Source: Modicisalibacter coralii
Lineage (GTDB): Bacteria > Pseudomonadota > Gammaproteobacteria > Pseudomonadales > Halomonadaceae
Assembly: GCF_004117855.1 (NCBI RefSeq)
Contig: NZ_QWBW01000009.1
Location: forward strand, 51,171 to 115,170
DNA: 64,000 nt
Reading direction: 5' to 3'
Shown piece by piece: positions 22,454-30,698 of the stretch. The notes under the pieces are model-generated. The model was not told the DNA's origin and ran no database searches. It saw nothing but the letters and a program-made list of their open reading frames with translations. Position numbers and translations under genes: made by a program. Each line of letters starts with the position of its first letter. Position 1 is the first letter of the stretch.

Positions 22454-23581
22454 TCAGTCGGCATCCAGCTGAATCGATTGGATATAGCGTTCGTGGCGGC
22501 GGGTGCGGTCCTTGACCCGACCGACCAGCTGACCGCAGGCGGCATCGATGTCGTCGCCGCGGGTGCTACGGATCGGCGCCGTGTAGCCGAGCTCGTAGAG
22601 CCACTGCTGAAAGCGCATGGTCTGGTTGCGCGAGGGCTTCTCGTAGCCCGAATGCGGAAACGGGTTGAACGGAATCAGGTTGATCTTGCACGGCAGTTCG
22701 TCGAGCAGCGCGGCGAGCTGTTCGGCGTGCTCGCGCTGGTCGTTGACGTCCTTGATCAGCGTGTACTCGATGGTGATCAGGCGCGTGTCGTCGCACTTGG
22801 CCAGGTAGCGCTGGCAGGCATCGAGCAGCTTGCGAATATCGTACTTGCGGTTGAGCGGCACCAGTTCGTTGCGCAGCTCGTCGTTGGCGGCGTGCAGCGA
22901 GATCGCCAGACTCACGTCGATCTCGTCGCCGAGCTTGTCGATCATCGGCACCACGCCGGAGGTCGACAGCGTCACGCGGCGCTTGGACAGCCCGTAGCCG
23001 TTGTCGTCGAGCATCAGCTTCATCGCCGACACGACGTTGTCGTAGTTGAGCAGCGGTTCGCCCATGCCCATCATCACCACGTTGGTGACCGGGCGGTTGG
23101 CGGTATCGCGACGCGGCCCCGCGCTGCGGCTGGCGACCCACACCTGACCGATGACCTCGGCGGCGGTGAGGTTGCGCTGAAAGCCCTGCTTGCCGGTGGA
23201 ACAGAAGCTGCAGTCCAGCGAGCAGCCGACCTGCGACGACACGCACAGCGTGCGCCGGTTGCCGTTTTCGGAGGGGATCAGCACGGTCTCGACGTAGCTG
23301 CCGTCCTCGACCTCGAGCACCCACTTGCGCGTGCCGTCGCTCGACGTGCCCTCGTAGACCACCCCGGGGCCGCGAATCTCGGCCACTTCGGCCAGGCGCG
23401 CGCGCAGGGCCTTGGAGAGGTTGGTCATGGCCTCGAAGTCGTCGCAGCCTTCGTGATGGATCCACTTCATCACCTGGCTGGCGCGAAATTTCTTCTCGCC
23501 GATCGAGACGAAGAAGGCTTCCATCTGCTCGCGGGACAGGCCGAGCAGGTTGGTGCGAGGGGTATGGGTGGTGGCGGTCAT
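22454..23581 (-). CDS. rlmN: Dual-specificity 23S rRNA/tRNA adenine-C2 methyltransferase RlmN
   Basis: A radical-SAM enzyme that methylates A2503 of 23S rRNA and A37 of some tRNAs. The cluster motif [15 protein letters not shown], the [12 protein letters not shown] segment and the C-terminal methyl-carrying cysteine in DIDAACGQL are all present. ATG at 23581 gives 375 residues; a TTG three codons upstream is an alternative start. Neither has a clear Shine-Dalgarno. It lies between ndk and pilF. Confidence 0.95.
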   Translation of the reverse strand: MTATTHTPRTNLLGLSREQMEAFFVSIGEKKFRASQVMKWIHHEGCDDFEAMTNLSKALRARLAEVAEIRGPGVVYEGTSSDGTRKWVLEVEDGSYVETVLIPSENGNRRTLCVSSQVGCSLDCSFCSTGKQGFQRNLTAAEVIGQVWVASRSAGPRRDTANRPVTNVVMMGMGEPLLNYDNVVSAMKLMLDDNGYGLSKRRVTLSTSGVVPMIDKLGDEIDVSLAISLHAANDELRNELVPLNRKYDIRKLLDACQRYLAKCDDTRLITIEYTLIKDVNDQREHAEQLAALLDELPCKINLIPFNPFPHSGYEKPSRNQTMRFQQWLYELGYTAPIRSTRGDDIDAACGQLVGRVKDRTRRHERYIQSIQLDAD

Positions 23582-23664
23582 GATGGTCAACCGATGGTCG
23601 GTGGGGCGGACGGCGAGGGGCCCGGAGCGGTCGGAGCGGGAGCCTGCGGCCCCCGCGAACCGGC

Positions 23665-24090
23665 TCAGCGCGGGCAGATCTCGTCGGCGCCGAAGAAGAA
23701 GGCCACTTCGCGCTCGGCGGATTCCGGCGAGTCGGAACCGTGCACGGCGTTGGCGTCGATGGACTGCGCGTAGTCGGCACGGATGGTGCCCGGCGCGGCT
23801 TCCTGCGGGTTGGTGGCGCCCATCAGGTCACGGTTCTTGGCGATGGCGTCCTCGCCTTCCAGGACCTGGACGACCACCGGGCCGGAGGTCATGAAACCGA
23901 CCAGCTCACCGAAGAAGCCGCGCTCCTTGTGCTCGGCATAGAAGCCTTCGGCCTGCTCCTTGGACAGGTGCAGCATCTTGGCCGCGACGACCTTGAGGCC
24001 GGCCTTCTCGAAGCGGCTGATGATCTCGCCGATGACGTTCTTGGAAACGGCGTCGGGCTTGATGATGGACAGCGTGCGCTGGGTTGCCAT
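23665..24090 (-). CDS. ndk: Nucleoside diphosphate kinase
   Basis: A 141-residue enzyme exchanging gamma-phosphates between nucleoside di- and triphosphates. It begins [14 protein letters not shown] and has the active-site histidine in [20 protein letters not shown]. It directly follows the truncated isc block; in Pseudomonas hscA, fdx and iscX intervene. A TATAAT box lies about 120 bases upstream, so it is probably transcribed on its own as well. Confidence 0.97.
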   Translation of the reverse strand: MATQRTLSIIKPDAVSKNVIGEIISRFEKAGLKVVAAKMLHLSKEQAEGFYAEHKERGFFGELVGFMTSGPVVVQVLEGEDAIAKNRDLMGATNPQEAAPGTIRADYAQSIDANAVHGSDSPESAEREVAFFFGADEICPR

Positions 24091-24207
24091 GCAGGGTATC
24101 TCCGTGAACAGGGGATGGCGTGAATACGGCTGCGCGCCGCGAGGATCGCAGCGCGCAGGAGTCGGGTTCAGGTGCCGGACCGCGGGGGCCGGGCTGAAAA
24201 GCGCCTA

Positions 24208-24213
24208 ATTATA
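24208..24213 (-). promoter_or_regulatory. Possible -10 box for ndk
   Basis: TATAAT on the minus strand in the 187-base gap between iscA and ndk, with a weak -35 (TGTCAA) 16 bases further upstream. Confidence 0.4.
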
Positions 24214-24277
24214 GCGGCTCTGGCGCGGCTTGACACCCCGCGCGGCCGGCGCTCACCGGGGGCTTACAAAAACCGGG

Positions 24278-24604
24278 TCAGACGCTGAAGCTCTCGCCGC
24301 AACCGCACTGGTCCTTGACGTTGGGGTTGTTGAAGCGAAAGAAGCGGTTGAGCCCCTCGTTGACGTAGTCGACCTCGCTGCCGTCGAGCATCTCGAGCGC
24401 CTCGGGAGCGACGAACACCTTGGCGCCGTGCGCTTCGAAGGCCACGTCCTTGTCGATCGCCTCGTCGGCGAAGTCGAGCACATAGCTGTAGCCGGAGCAG
24501 CCGCTGGGCTTGACGCTCACGCGCAGGCCCAGGCCGTGCCCGCGTTCGTCGAGCACGCGATGGATCTGATCGGCGGCGGCGGGGGTGATCGAGAGTTGCG
24601 CCAT
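24278..24604 (-). CDS. iscA: Iron-sulfur cluster assembly protein IscA
   Basis: A 108-residue A-type Fe-S carrier. The three conserved cysteines are in SGCSGYSY and the C-terminal CGCGESF. NNPNVKDQCGCGESF matches IscA rather than ErpA or SufA. ATG at 24604 has AGGAGG 7 bases upstream. It follows iscS by 43 bases; iscU, which normally sits between iscS and iscA, is missing. Confidence 0.93.
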   Translation of the reverse strand: MAQLSITPAAADQIHRVLDERGHGLGLRVSVKPSGCSGYSYVLDFADEAIDKDVAFEAHGAKVFVAPEALEMLDGSEVDYVNEGLNRFFRFNNPNVKDQCGCGESFSV

Positions 24605-24647
24605 GGTGGATCCTCCTGACTGCGAAGCGGCGATTCGTGCGAGCAAA

Positions 24648-25796
24648 TCAGCCGCGTAAGGTGGTGATGGCATGCCGAATGTCGGCGACGGCGGTGTCGA
24701 TGTCGGCCTCGTCGGTGAAACGGCCGAAGCTGAAGCGCAGCGCCGTCAGCGCCCGTACGCGGGGCACGCCGATGCCTTTCAGGACATAGGATGGCTCGAC
24801 GCTCGCCGAATTGCAGGCCGAACCGGTGGAGACCGCGATCCCGCGCAGTGCCATGAGCAGCGACTCACCGTCGACGCCGTCGAACGACAGATTGACGATG
24901 TTGGGCACCGCCACGCCGACGTCGGTGTTGCGGTGCACGCCCTGGAGGTCGTCGAGTTCGGCCAGGAAACGCTGCGCCAGGGTGGCGATGCGCGCCTGAT
25001 CGGCCTCGCCTTCGGCCTCGGCCAGGGCGAAGGCCTCGCCCATGCCGACGATCTGATGGGTGGGCAGGGTGCCTGAGCGCATGCCGCGCTCGTGGCCGCC
25101 GCCGTGGATCAGGGCCTCGAGGCGGATGTCGGGGCTGCGCCTGACGTAGAGCGCGCCGACCCCCTTGGGGCCGTAGACCTTGTGCCCGGACAGGGACATC
25201 AGGTCGATACCCAGGTCGACGACGTCCAGCGGAATCCGGCCCACCGCCTGGGCGGCGTCGACGTGGAACACCGCATCGCGGGCGTGGACCACCGCCGACA
25301 GCGCGGCCAGGTCGTTGATCGTGCCCAGTTCGTTGTTGACCGCCATCAGCGACACCAGCACGGTGTCGTCGCGCATCGCCGCGGCCAGGCGGGTCGGGGC
25401 GATGCGGCCGTCGTGACCGGGTTCCAGCCAGGTCACCTCGACGCCCTCGCGCTCCAGTGCCTGGGCAGTGTCGACCACCGCCTTGTGTTCGATGGTCGAG
25501 GTCACCAGATGATTGCCGCGATGGCGGTTGGCGCGCATGAAGCCGATCAGCGCCAGGTTGTCGGCCTCGGTGGCCCCCGAGGTCCAGACGATCTCGCGGG
25601 GGTCGGCACCGATCAGGTCGGCGACCTGACGGCGTGCCCCCTCCACCGCCTGTTCGGCCTGCCAGCCGGGCATGTGACTGCGCGAGGCCGGATTGGCGAA
25701 GACGCCATCCAGGGTCAGGTAGCGTGCCATGGTCTCGGCGACGCGGGGGTCGACCGGCGTGGTGGCAGCGTAATCGAGATAGATGGGTGCGTTCAT
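24648..25796 (-). CDS. iscS: Cysteine desulfurase IscS, C-terminally short
   Basis: A 382-residue PLP enzyme releasing sulfur from cysteine. The PLP lysine is Lys206 in SLSGHKVYGPKG and the persulfide cysteine is Cys328 in STGSACNSAS, matching E. coli numbering. The protein stops at ITTLRG, about 20 residues before the end of E. coli IscS, so the tail that contacts IscU (ending in EWAHH) is absent. No frameshift explains this, since the bases after the stop do not encode the tail. Sulfur donation for tRNA thiolation and cofactor synthesis remains plausible. Confidence 0.93.
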   Translation of the reverse strand: MNAPIYLDYAATTPVDPRVAETMARYLTLDGVFANPASRSHMPGWQAEQAVEGARRQVADLIGADPREIVWTSGATEADNLALIGFMRANRHRGNHLVTSTIEHKAVVDTAQALEREGVEVTWLEPGHDGRIAPTRLAAAMRDDTVLVSLMAVNNELGTINDLAALSAVVHARDAVFHVDAAQAVGRIPLDVVDLGIDLMSLSGHKVYGPKGVGALYVRRSPDIRLEALIHGGGHERGMRSGTLPTHQIVGMGEAFALAEAEGEADQARIATLAQRFLAELDDLQGVHRNTDVGVAVPNIVNLSFDGVDGESLLMALRGIAVSTGSACNSASVEPSYVLKGIGVPRVRALTALRFSFGRFTDEADIDTAVADIRHAITTLRG

Positions 25797-25836
25797 GGCT
25801 CTCTGTATACGAGTCGCGGCGCGGCCGGGGCGGCGC

Positions 25837-26307
25837 TCAGGGTGACGAGACGGCGATGGTGCTGTCGGCGACGTGGAGGCGCTGACGCTCGGCGATGTGG
25901 CGCACTTCCTCGCGTTCGACCAGCGTGCCCAGCGTGATGCCCTCGAGAAACCCGTGAATCTCCTGCGACAGCTCGCACCACAGATGATGCGTCAGGCAGG
26001 TGCGGCCCTGCTGGCAGTCCGACAGGCCCTGACAGCGGGTGGCGTCGACCGATTCGTCGACGGCGTCGATCACCCGGGCCACCGAGACGGCGTGCGGGGC
26101 CACGGCCAGCAGGTAGCCGCCGCCCGGGCCGCGCACGCTCTTGACCAGCTTGGCGCGCCGCAGCCGGGCGAAGAGCTGCTCCAGATAGGACAGCGAAATG
26201 CCCTGGCGCTGCGAGATGTCGGCGAGGCTGATCGGCCCCTGGTCGCCATGCAGGGCCAGGTCGAGCATCGCGGTAACGGCGTAACGTCCTTTGGTGGTCA
26301 GGCGCAT
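25837..26307 (-). CDS. iscR: Fe-S cluster regulator IscR
   Basis: A 156-residue Rrf2-family regulator. The winged helix covers about residues 1-75, with [11 protein letters not shown] as the recognition region. Cluster ligands are Cys92, Cys98, Cys104 and His107, at exactly the E. coli positions. IscR senses cluster status and represses its own operon when holo. A sigma-70 promoter overlapping a partial type 1 IscR site lies 90-120 bases upstream. It heads iscR-iscS-iscA. Confidence 0.95.
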   Translation of the reverse strand: MRLTTKGRYAVTAMLDLALHGDQGPISLADISQRQGISLSYLEQLFARLRRAKLVKSVRGPGGGYLLAVAPHAVSVARVIDAVDESVDATRCQGLSDCQQGRTCLTHHLWCELSQEIHGFLEGITLGTLVEREEVRHIAERQRLHVADSTIAVSSP

Positions 26308-26397
26308 AGGGCGGTCGGGTTCGAGACGGCGAGCGAATGGCCGCGGGTCCTGCCGTGGCTCGTGGCGAGCCGCCGGGACCGACGGAATAGTGCGCTC

Positions 26398-26426
26398 ATT
26401 ATGAGAAAACCCAGTATGACGGTCAA
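26398..26426 (-). promoter_or_regulatory. iscR promoter with partial type 1 IscR site
   Basis: On the minus strand -35 TTGACC, 17-base spacer, -10 CATAAT. The sequence GTAGTTGACC over the -35 matches 8 of 10 positions in one half of the E. coli type 1 IscR site; the other half is poorly conserved. It lies between cysE and iscR. Confidence 0.65.
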
Positions 26427-26450
26427 CTACTTGCCTGGCGGTGAACGGGC

Positions 26451-27332
26451 CTAGCGGCGCTCGCCGGAACGCCGGCGTTCGGTCTCGTCGCTTTCGGCGC
26501 TGGCCTCGACGGCCTCGTCAGCGGCAGTGGTCTCGCTGCCGCAGCAGCTGTCGACGTCGGCGAGAATCTCGGCGAAGTCCTCGTCGCGCAATTCCGGCAA
26601 CCGGCCTTCCCGGTAGCCGGCGTCGAGCTTGCGCAGCGTCGAGCACATGCGTTCGATGCGCTGGTCGACGGCGTGCATGTGATCGAGCATCGCCTGCATC
26701 GAGCGAGCCACCGGGTCGGGCATGTCCTGGCTGACGCCATAGGCGTCGAAACCGAATTTCTGGCGGATCGCCTCGCGACGCTCGGGGTCGAAGTTGGGCA
26801 CCTCCTCGGCGTCGGGATCGGCGCGCTTGACGATCTTGCCGGGAATGCCGACCACCGTGGCGCCCGCCGGCACGGCCTTGGTGATCACCGCGTTGGAGCC
26901 GATCTTGGCGCCGGCGCCGACGGTGAAGGGGCCGAGGATCTTGGCGCCGGCGCCGACGATCACGCCGTCTTCCAGCGTCGGGTGGCGCTTGCCCTTGTTC
27001 CAACTGGTGCCGCCCAGGGTGACGCCCTGATAGAGCGTGACGTCGTCGCCCACTTCGGCGGTCTCGCCGATCACCACGCCCATACCGTGGTCGATGAAGA
27101 AGCGCCGGCCGATACGCGCCCCGGGGTGGATCTCGATGCCGGTCAGCCAGCGCGCCAGGCTCGAGACGCTCTTGGCCAGCCACTTGCAATCGCGACGCCA
27201 CAGCCAGTGACTCACATGGTGGGCGAGCAGGGCATGCAGACCCGGATAGTTGGTCAGCACCTCGAGGAAGTTGCGTGCCGCCGGGTCGCGGTCGAACACG
27301 CTGTTGATGTCTTCACGCAGACGGCGAAACAT
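26451..27332 (-). CDS. cysE: Serine O-acetyltransferase CysE
   Basis: A 293-residue left-handed beta-helix acyltransferase making O-acetylserine for cysteine synthesis. Features are the hexapeptide repeats ([40 protein letters not shown]), the active-site His and Asp region in [15 protein letters not shown], and [11 protein letters not shown] at the start. It has a C-terminal extension of about 100 residues with an acidic end. Placed directly before iscR, it links cysteine supply to sulfur use by IscS. ATG at 27332 is chosen by family alignment. Confidence 0.95.
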   Translation of the reverse strand: MFRRLREDINSVFDRDPAARNFLEVLTNYPGLHALLAHHVSHWLWRRDCKWLAKSVSSLARWLTGIEIHPGARIGRRFFIDHGMGVVIGETAEVGDDVTLYQGVTLGGTSWNKGKRHPTLEDGVIVGAGAKILGPFTVGAGAKIGSNAVITKAVPAGATVVGIPGKIVKRADPDAEEVPNFDPERREAIRQKFGFDAYGVSQDMPDPVARSMQAMLDHMHAVDQRIERMCSTLRKLDAGYREGRLPELRDEDFAEILADVDSCCGSETTAADEAVEASAESDETERRRSGERR

Positions 27333-27431
27333 GAAGCGTTCCTTGTTGACGGATCGGCGGGCGCAGGCCACGGCCGCTGACGGGATGATCACCCATTATT
27401 GGGGCGCCGCGCGCGCCCTGCAAGGCACCGC

Positions 27432-28205
27432 TCAGCGCCCGCCGGTACGCTTCTCGATGGCGCTGAGAATGCCGCGCAGGATGTTGACCTCCAGGGTATC
27501 CGGTCGGGCGCGCAGGTAGAGGCGGCGCAGGCGGGCCATCAACTGACGGGGTTTTTCGGGATCGTGGAAGCCGATGGCGATCAGCACCCGTTCGAGGTGC
27601 GCGAAGTAGCGTTCCAGGTCGGCGTGCTCGGCCGGCGGGTTGTCCCAGTCGATGCCGAACGGCGCGGCGTCGCTGCGGGAATGCTCGGCCCCGGCCAGCC
27701 AGGCCAGGCGGCATTCGTAGGCCACGACCTGCACCGCGGCGGCGAGGTTCAGCGAGCTGAACTCGGCGTCGGTGGGAATGTGCACGTGGCGGTGGCAATG
27801 CTGCAGCTCGGCGTTGGTCAGGCCGGTATCCTCGCGACCGAAGACCAGCGCGACCCGTGCCTGTCGCCCGGCCAGCTCGGCGGGCAGCGATTCGCCGAGC
27901 TGGCGCGGGGTGATCATCGGCCAGGGCAGGGTCCGCGAGCGGGCGCTGGCACCCACCACCAGGGTGGCGTCGGCGACCGCCGCTTCCAGCGTCGTGTGCT
28001 GCACGGCCCCGGCGAGCAACGCATCGGCGCCCGAGGCCCGCGAGATCGAGTCGCTGGTCTGGACCTCGCAGCGCGGGGCGACCAGGGCCAGGTCCGACAG
28101 GCCCATGTTCTTCATCGCCCGACAGGTGGCGCCGATGTTGCCGGGGTGACTGGTACCGATCAGCACGATGCGCAGCTGATCGAGGGAGAAGGACGGGTCG
28201 GACAT
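27432..28205 (-). CDS. trmJ: tRNA (cytidine/uridine-2'-O-)-methyltransferase TrmJ
   Basis: A 257-residue SPOUT-class enzyme methylating the ribose of position 32 in tRNA anticodon loops. It starts LRIVLIGTSHPGNIGATCRAMKNMG and has the knot motifs LVFGREDTGLTN and FSSLNLAAAVQVVAYE. ATG at 28205 is preferred; another ATG two codons upstream is possible. The divergent arrangement with suhB and proximity to iscR match E. coli and Pseudomonas. Confidence 0.94.
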   Translation of the reverse strand: MSDPSFSLDQLRIVLIGTSHPGNIGATCRAMKNMGLSDLALVAPRCEVQTSDSISRASGADALLAGAVQHTTLEAAVADATLVVGASARSRTLPWPMITPRQLGESLPAELAGRQARVALVFGREDTGLTNAELQHCHRHVHIPTDAEFSSLNLAAAVQVVAYECRLAWLAGAEHSRSDAAPFGIDWDNPPAEHADLERYFAHLERVLIAIGFHDPEKPRQLMARLRRLYLRARPDTLEVNILRGILSAIEKRTGGR

Positions 28206-28336
28206 GGGCATCACGGGTGGCGGATTTCGGGGCGGGCATTCTAGCATGCCTGAGGGCGTCGCGATTCCCTCGCGGCGCCGGGTCTGCTAGCATGCGCGGC
28301 GTTCTTTAACAGTTACCGACCCGTCAAGGCCCGATC

Positions 28337-29131
28337 ATGCATCCGATGGTCCAATTCGCGCTGCGCGCCGCGCGCAGCGCCGCCGAGCAATTCGTCCGTG
28401 TCCGCGAGCGCATCGAAGTTGCCCACGAAGACCGCAACCTCGATCGCCTGCTGGAGGACACCGCCCGCAACGCCGAGACCCTGATCGTCCGTCAGCTCTC
28501 GCGCGGTTATCCCCAGCACGGCGTCGCCGGCCGTTACACACCGCATCGCGACGGCGAGGGCGAAGGCCGCGACATCGTCTGGCGGATCGAACCCTTCCAC
28601 GGCTACTCCAATCTCGGTACCGCGAGTGCCGGCTTTGCGCTGTCGCTGGTCTGCCTGGTCAAGGGGCGCCCCGAACACGCCGTGGTGATCTGCCCGTTCA
28701 GCGACGACGAGTACCTCGCCAGCCGCGGGCGCGGCGCCCAGCACAACGGCAAGCGTATCCGCGTCAGCAAGGCCAACGGCATCGACGGCATCCGCCTGGC
28801 CATGAGCCTGCCGGAAACCTGGCTGCGCTCGCGTCACCTGCCGACCTATCTGACGCTGGTCCAGCAACTGGGGCCGCGCGTCGACACGCTCACCGCCAGC
28901 GGTTGCGGTCTGCTCGACATTGCCGAGATGGCCGCCGGCCGCGTCGATGCGGTCTTCGTGCTGGGCCTCGAGGAGCAGGACAGCCTGGTCGGTACCCTGA
29001 TGCTCAAGGAAGCCGGTGCCCTGATGGGCGGCCCCGACGGCGCACCCAGCGTGGCACCGGAGGCCAGCCTGATGGCCGCCAGTCCGCGGCTCTACAAGAC
29101 GCTGGTGCAGACCCTCAAGCCGCACGTCTGA
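28337..29131 (+). CDS. suhB: SuhB-like inositol monophosphatase-fold protein, catalytically degenerate
   Basis: A 264-residue protein collinear with E. coli SuhB, from the start MHPMVQFALRAAR to GRVDAVFVLGLEEQDSLVG. The metal-binding motif WVIDPLDGTTN is replaced by WRIEPFHGYSN (Glu85, His88), and the TEESGE loop by a sequence without the conserved glutamate. Only Asp215 of the usual metal ligands remains. SuhB is also a subunit of rRNA antitermination complexes, where phosphatase activity is dispensable; that role is inferred here. Its divergent position beside trmJ supports orthology. A strong terminator follows. Confidence 0.88.
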   Translation: MHPMVQFALRAARSAAEQFVRVRERIEVAHEDRNLDRLLEDTARNAETLIVRQLSRGYPQHGVAGRYTPHRDGEGEGRDIVWRIEPFHGYSNLGTASAGFALSLVCLVKGRPEHAVVICPFSDDEYLASRGRGAQHNGKRIRVSKANGIDGIRLAMSLPETWLRSRHLPTYLTLVQQLGPRVDTLTASGCGLLDIAEMAAGRVDAVFVLGLEEQDSLVGTLMLKEAGALMGGPDGAPSVAPEASLMAASPRLYKTLVQTLKPHV

Positions 29132-29156
29132 AGCCCTGCCCGCACGACTCTAAAAA

Positions 29157-29188
29157 CCCCGCTCGCGATCTCGCGAGCGGGGTTTTTT
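29157..29188 (+). terminator. Strong bidirectional terminator
   Basis: Perfect 10-base stem CCCCGCTCGC/GCGAGCGGGG with a 6-base loop, followed by TTTTTT and preceded by AAAAA. It ends suhB on the plus strand and can end the guanidino-catabolism operon on the minus strand. Confidence 0.92.
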
Positions 29189-29216
29189 CATGCCTGCCCG
29201 ATGGCGTATGGGACGG

Positions 29217-30677
29217 CTAGCTCCGCGTTCCCGACGCCGGCCCGATCAGGTGCTTGACCTCCAGGTAACCGGCCAGCCCCCAGGGGCCGAGTTCGCGGCC
29301 GATGCCGCTGCGCCCGAAACCGCCCCAGCCGGCCTCGGGCAGTACCAGCTGTTCGCTGTTGAACCACACGCTGCCGGCGCGCAGGGCACGGCCGACCCGC
29401 CGGGCGCGCTCGGGGTCACCACTGATCACCGTGGCGGCGAGACCGAACTCGCTGGCGTTGGCCAGGGCGATCGCCTCGGCGTCGTCGGCCACGCTGCGTG
29501 CGCAGAGCACCGGGCCGAAGATCTCCTCGCGCCACAGCCGGCTGGTCAGCGGCACATCGCGATACAGGGTCGGGGCGACGAACTCGCCATGGGCCGGCAG
29601 CTGGCGATGGCGGGCGTCACGCACCGCGACGAGCCCCTCCTCCCGGGCGATGGCCAGATAGCCCTCGACGGCGTTGCGCTGGCGGGCGCTGGTCATCGGC
29701 CCCATGTCGGTATCGTCGGCCAGCGGGTCGCCCAGGCGGATGGCGTCGATGCGCCGGGCAAGGGCGGCGTAGAGCGCCTCGGCCAGGCTGTGATGCACCA
29801 GCAGCCGCGAGGTCGCCGAGCAGACCTGGCCGCTGTTGAAGAAGAGGCCCGCCATCACCCAGTCGGCGGCTTGGGCGACGTCGGCGTCGTCGAGCACCAG
29901 GATCGGTGACTTGCCGCCGAGTTCCAGCGACACGCCGCGGCTGCCCGTGGCGGCGGCGCGCATCACCGCTTCGCCCACCGCGTTGCTGCCGGTGAAGGAG
30001 AGCTTGTCGATGCCGGGGTGCGCGCTCAGCGGCGCGCCGATGCCCGCGCCGTCGCCGAGCAGCAGATTGAACACCCCGGCGGCCAGGCCGATTTCGACGG
30101 CGATCTCGGCTAGTGCCAGCTCCGGCAGCGGCACCACTTCGGAGGGCTTGAACACCAGTGTGCAGCCGGCGGCCAGTGCCGGGGCGATCTTCCAGGCGCT
30201 GGTCACCAGCGGGAAGTTCCAGGGCGTGATCAGCCCCACGACCCCGGCCGGGTCCTCGTAGACCCGCGCCTCGATGCCGTCCAGGGCGTGCTCGACGAGC
30301 CGGCCCTGGCGGGCGTCCAGGGCCCGCGCCTGGCCGGCGTAGTAGCGATAGCAGGCGATGGCGTCGTCCATGTCGATGGCGGTCTCGGCCAGCGTCTTGC
30401 CGTTGTTGGTGGCGGACAGGCGCATCAGCGTCTCGCGGCGGCGCTCGAGGGCGTCGGCGAAGGCCTCCAGATAGCCGGCGCGACGTTCACCGCCGAGGGC
30501 CTGCCAGGCGGGCAGCGCGCGGCGTGCCGCGGCCACCGCCGCGTCGACGTCGCCAGCATCCCCGGCGGTGATATCGGCGAGCCGCTCCTGGCGATAAGGG
30601 TCCATCACCGGCAGGCGCCGTTCGCCCGGCGAGGGCACCCAGCGGTTGTCGATGAACTGGTGGTCGAGTCGTTGCAT
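29217..30677 (-). CDS. Aldehyde dehydrogenase, probable 4-guanidinobutyraldehyde dehydrogenase
   Basis: A 486-residue NAD(P)-dependent aldehyde dehydrogenase. Visible are PWNFPLVTSAWKIAPALAAG, the general-base glutamate in LELGGKSP and the nucleophile in NSGQVCSATSR. It lies 21 bases after the AruI-like decarboxylase, and downstream of guanidinobutyrase. This suggests oxidation of 4-guanidinobutyraldehyde to 4-guanidinobutyrate in the arginine transaminase route. Substrate assignment is from context; betaine- or aminobutyraldehyde-type activity is possible. Confidence 0.85.
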   Translation of the reverse strand: MQRLDHQFIDNRWVPSPGERRLPVMDPYRQERLADITAGDAGDVDAAVAAARRALPAWQALGGERRAGYLEAFADALERRRETLMRLSATNNGKTLAETAIDMDDAIACYRYYAGQARALDARQGRLVEHALDGIEARVYEDPAGVVGLITPWNFPLVTSAWKIAPALAAGCTLVFKPSEVVPLPELALAEIAVEIGLAAGVFNLLLGDGAGIGAPLSAHPGIDKLSFTGSNAVGEAVMRAAATGSRGVSLELGGKSPILVLDDADVAQAADWVMAGLFFNSGQVCSATSRLLVHHSLAEALYAALARRIDAIRLGDPLADDTDMGPMTSARQRNAVEGYLAIAREEGLVAVRDARHRQLPAHGEFVAPTLYRDVPLTSRLWREEIFGPVLCARSVADDAEAIALANASEFGLAATVISGDPERARRVGRALRAGSVWFNSEQLVLPEAGWGGFGRSGIGRELGPWGLAGYLEVKHLIGPASGTRS

Positions 30678-30698
30678 GACGAAGGTCTCGTGTCGGGG

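Noticed and set aside
28241-28296. Two copies of CTAGCATGC between trmJ and suhB
   Set aside because: They may simply be -10-like boxes of the two divergent promoters; nine bases twice is not enough to call a site.
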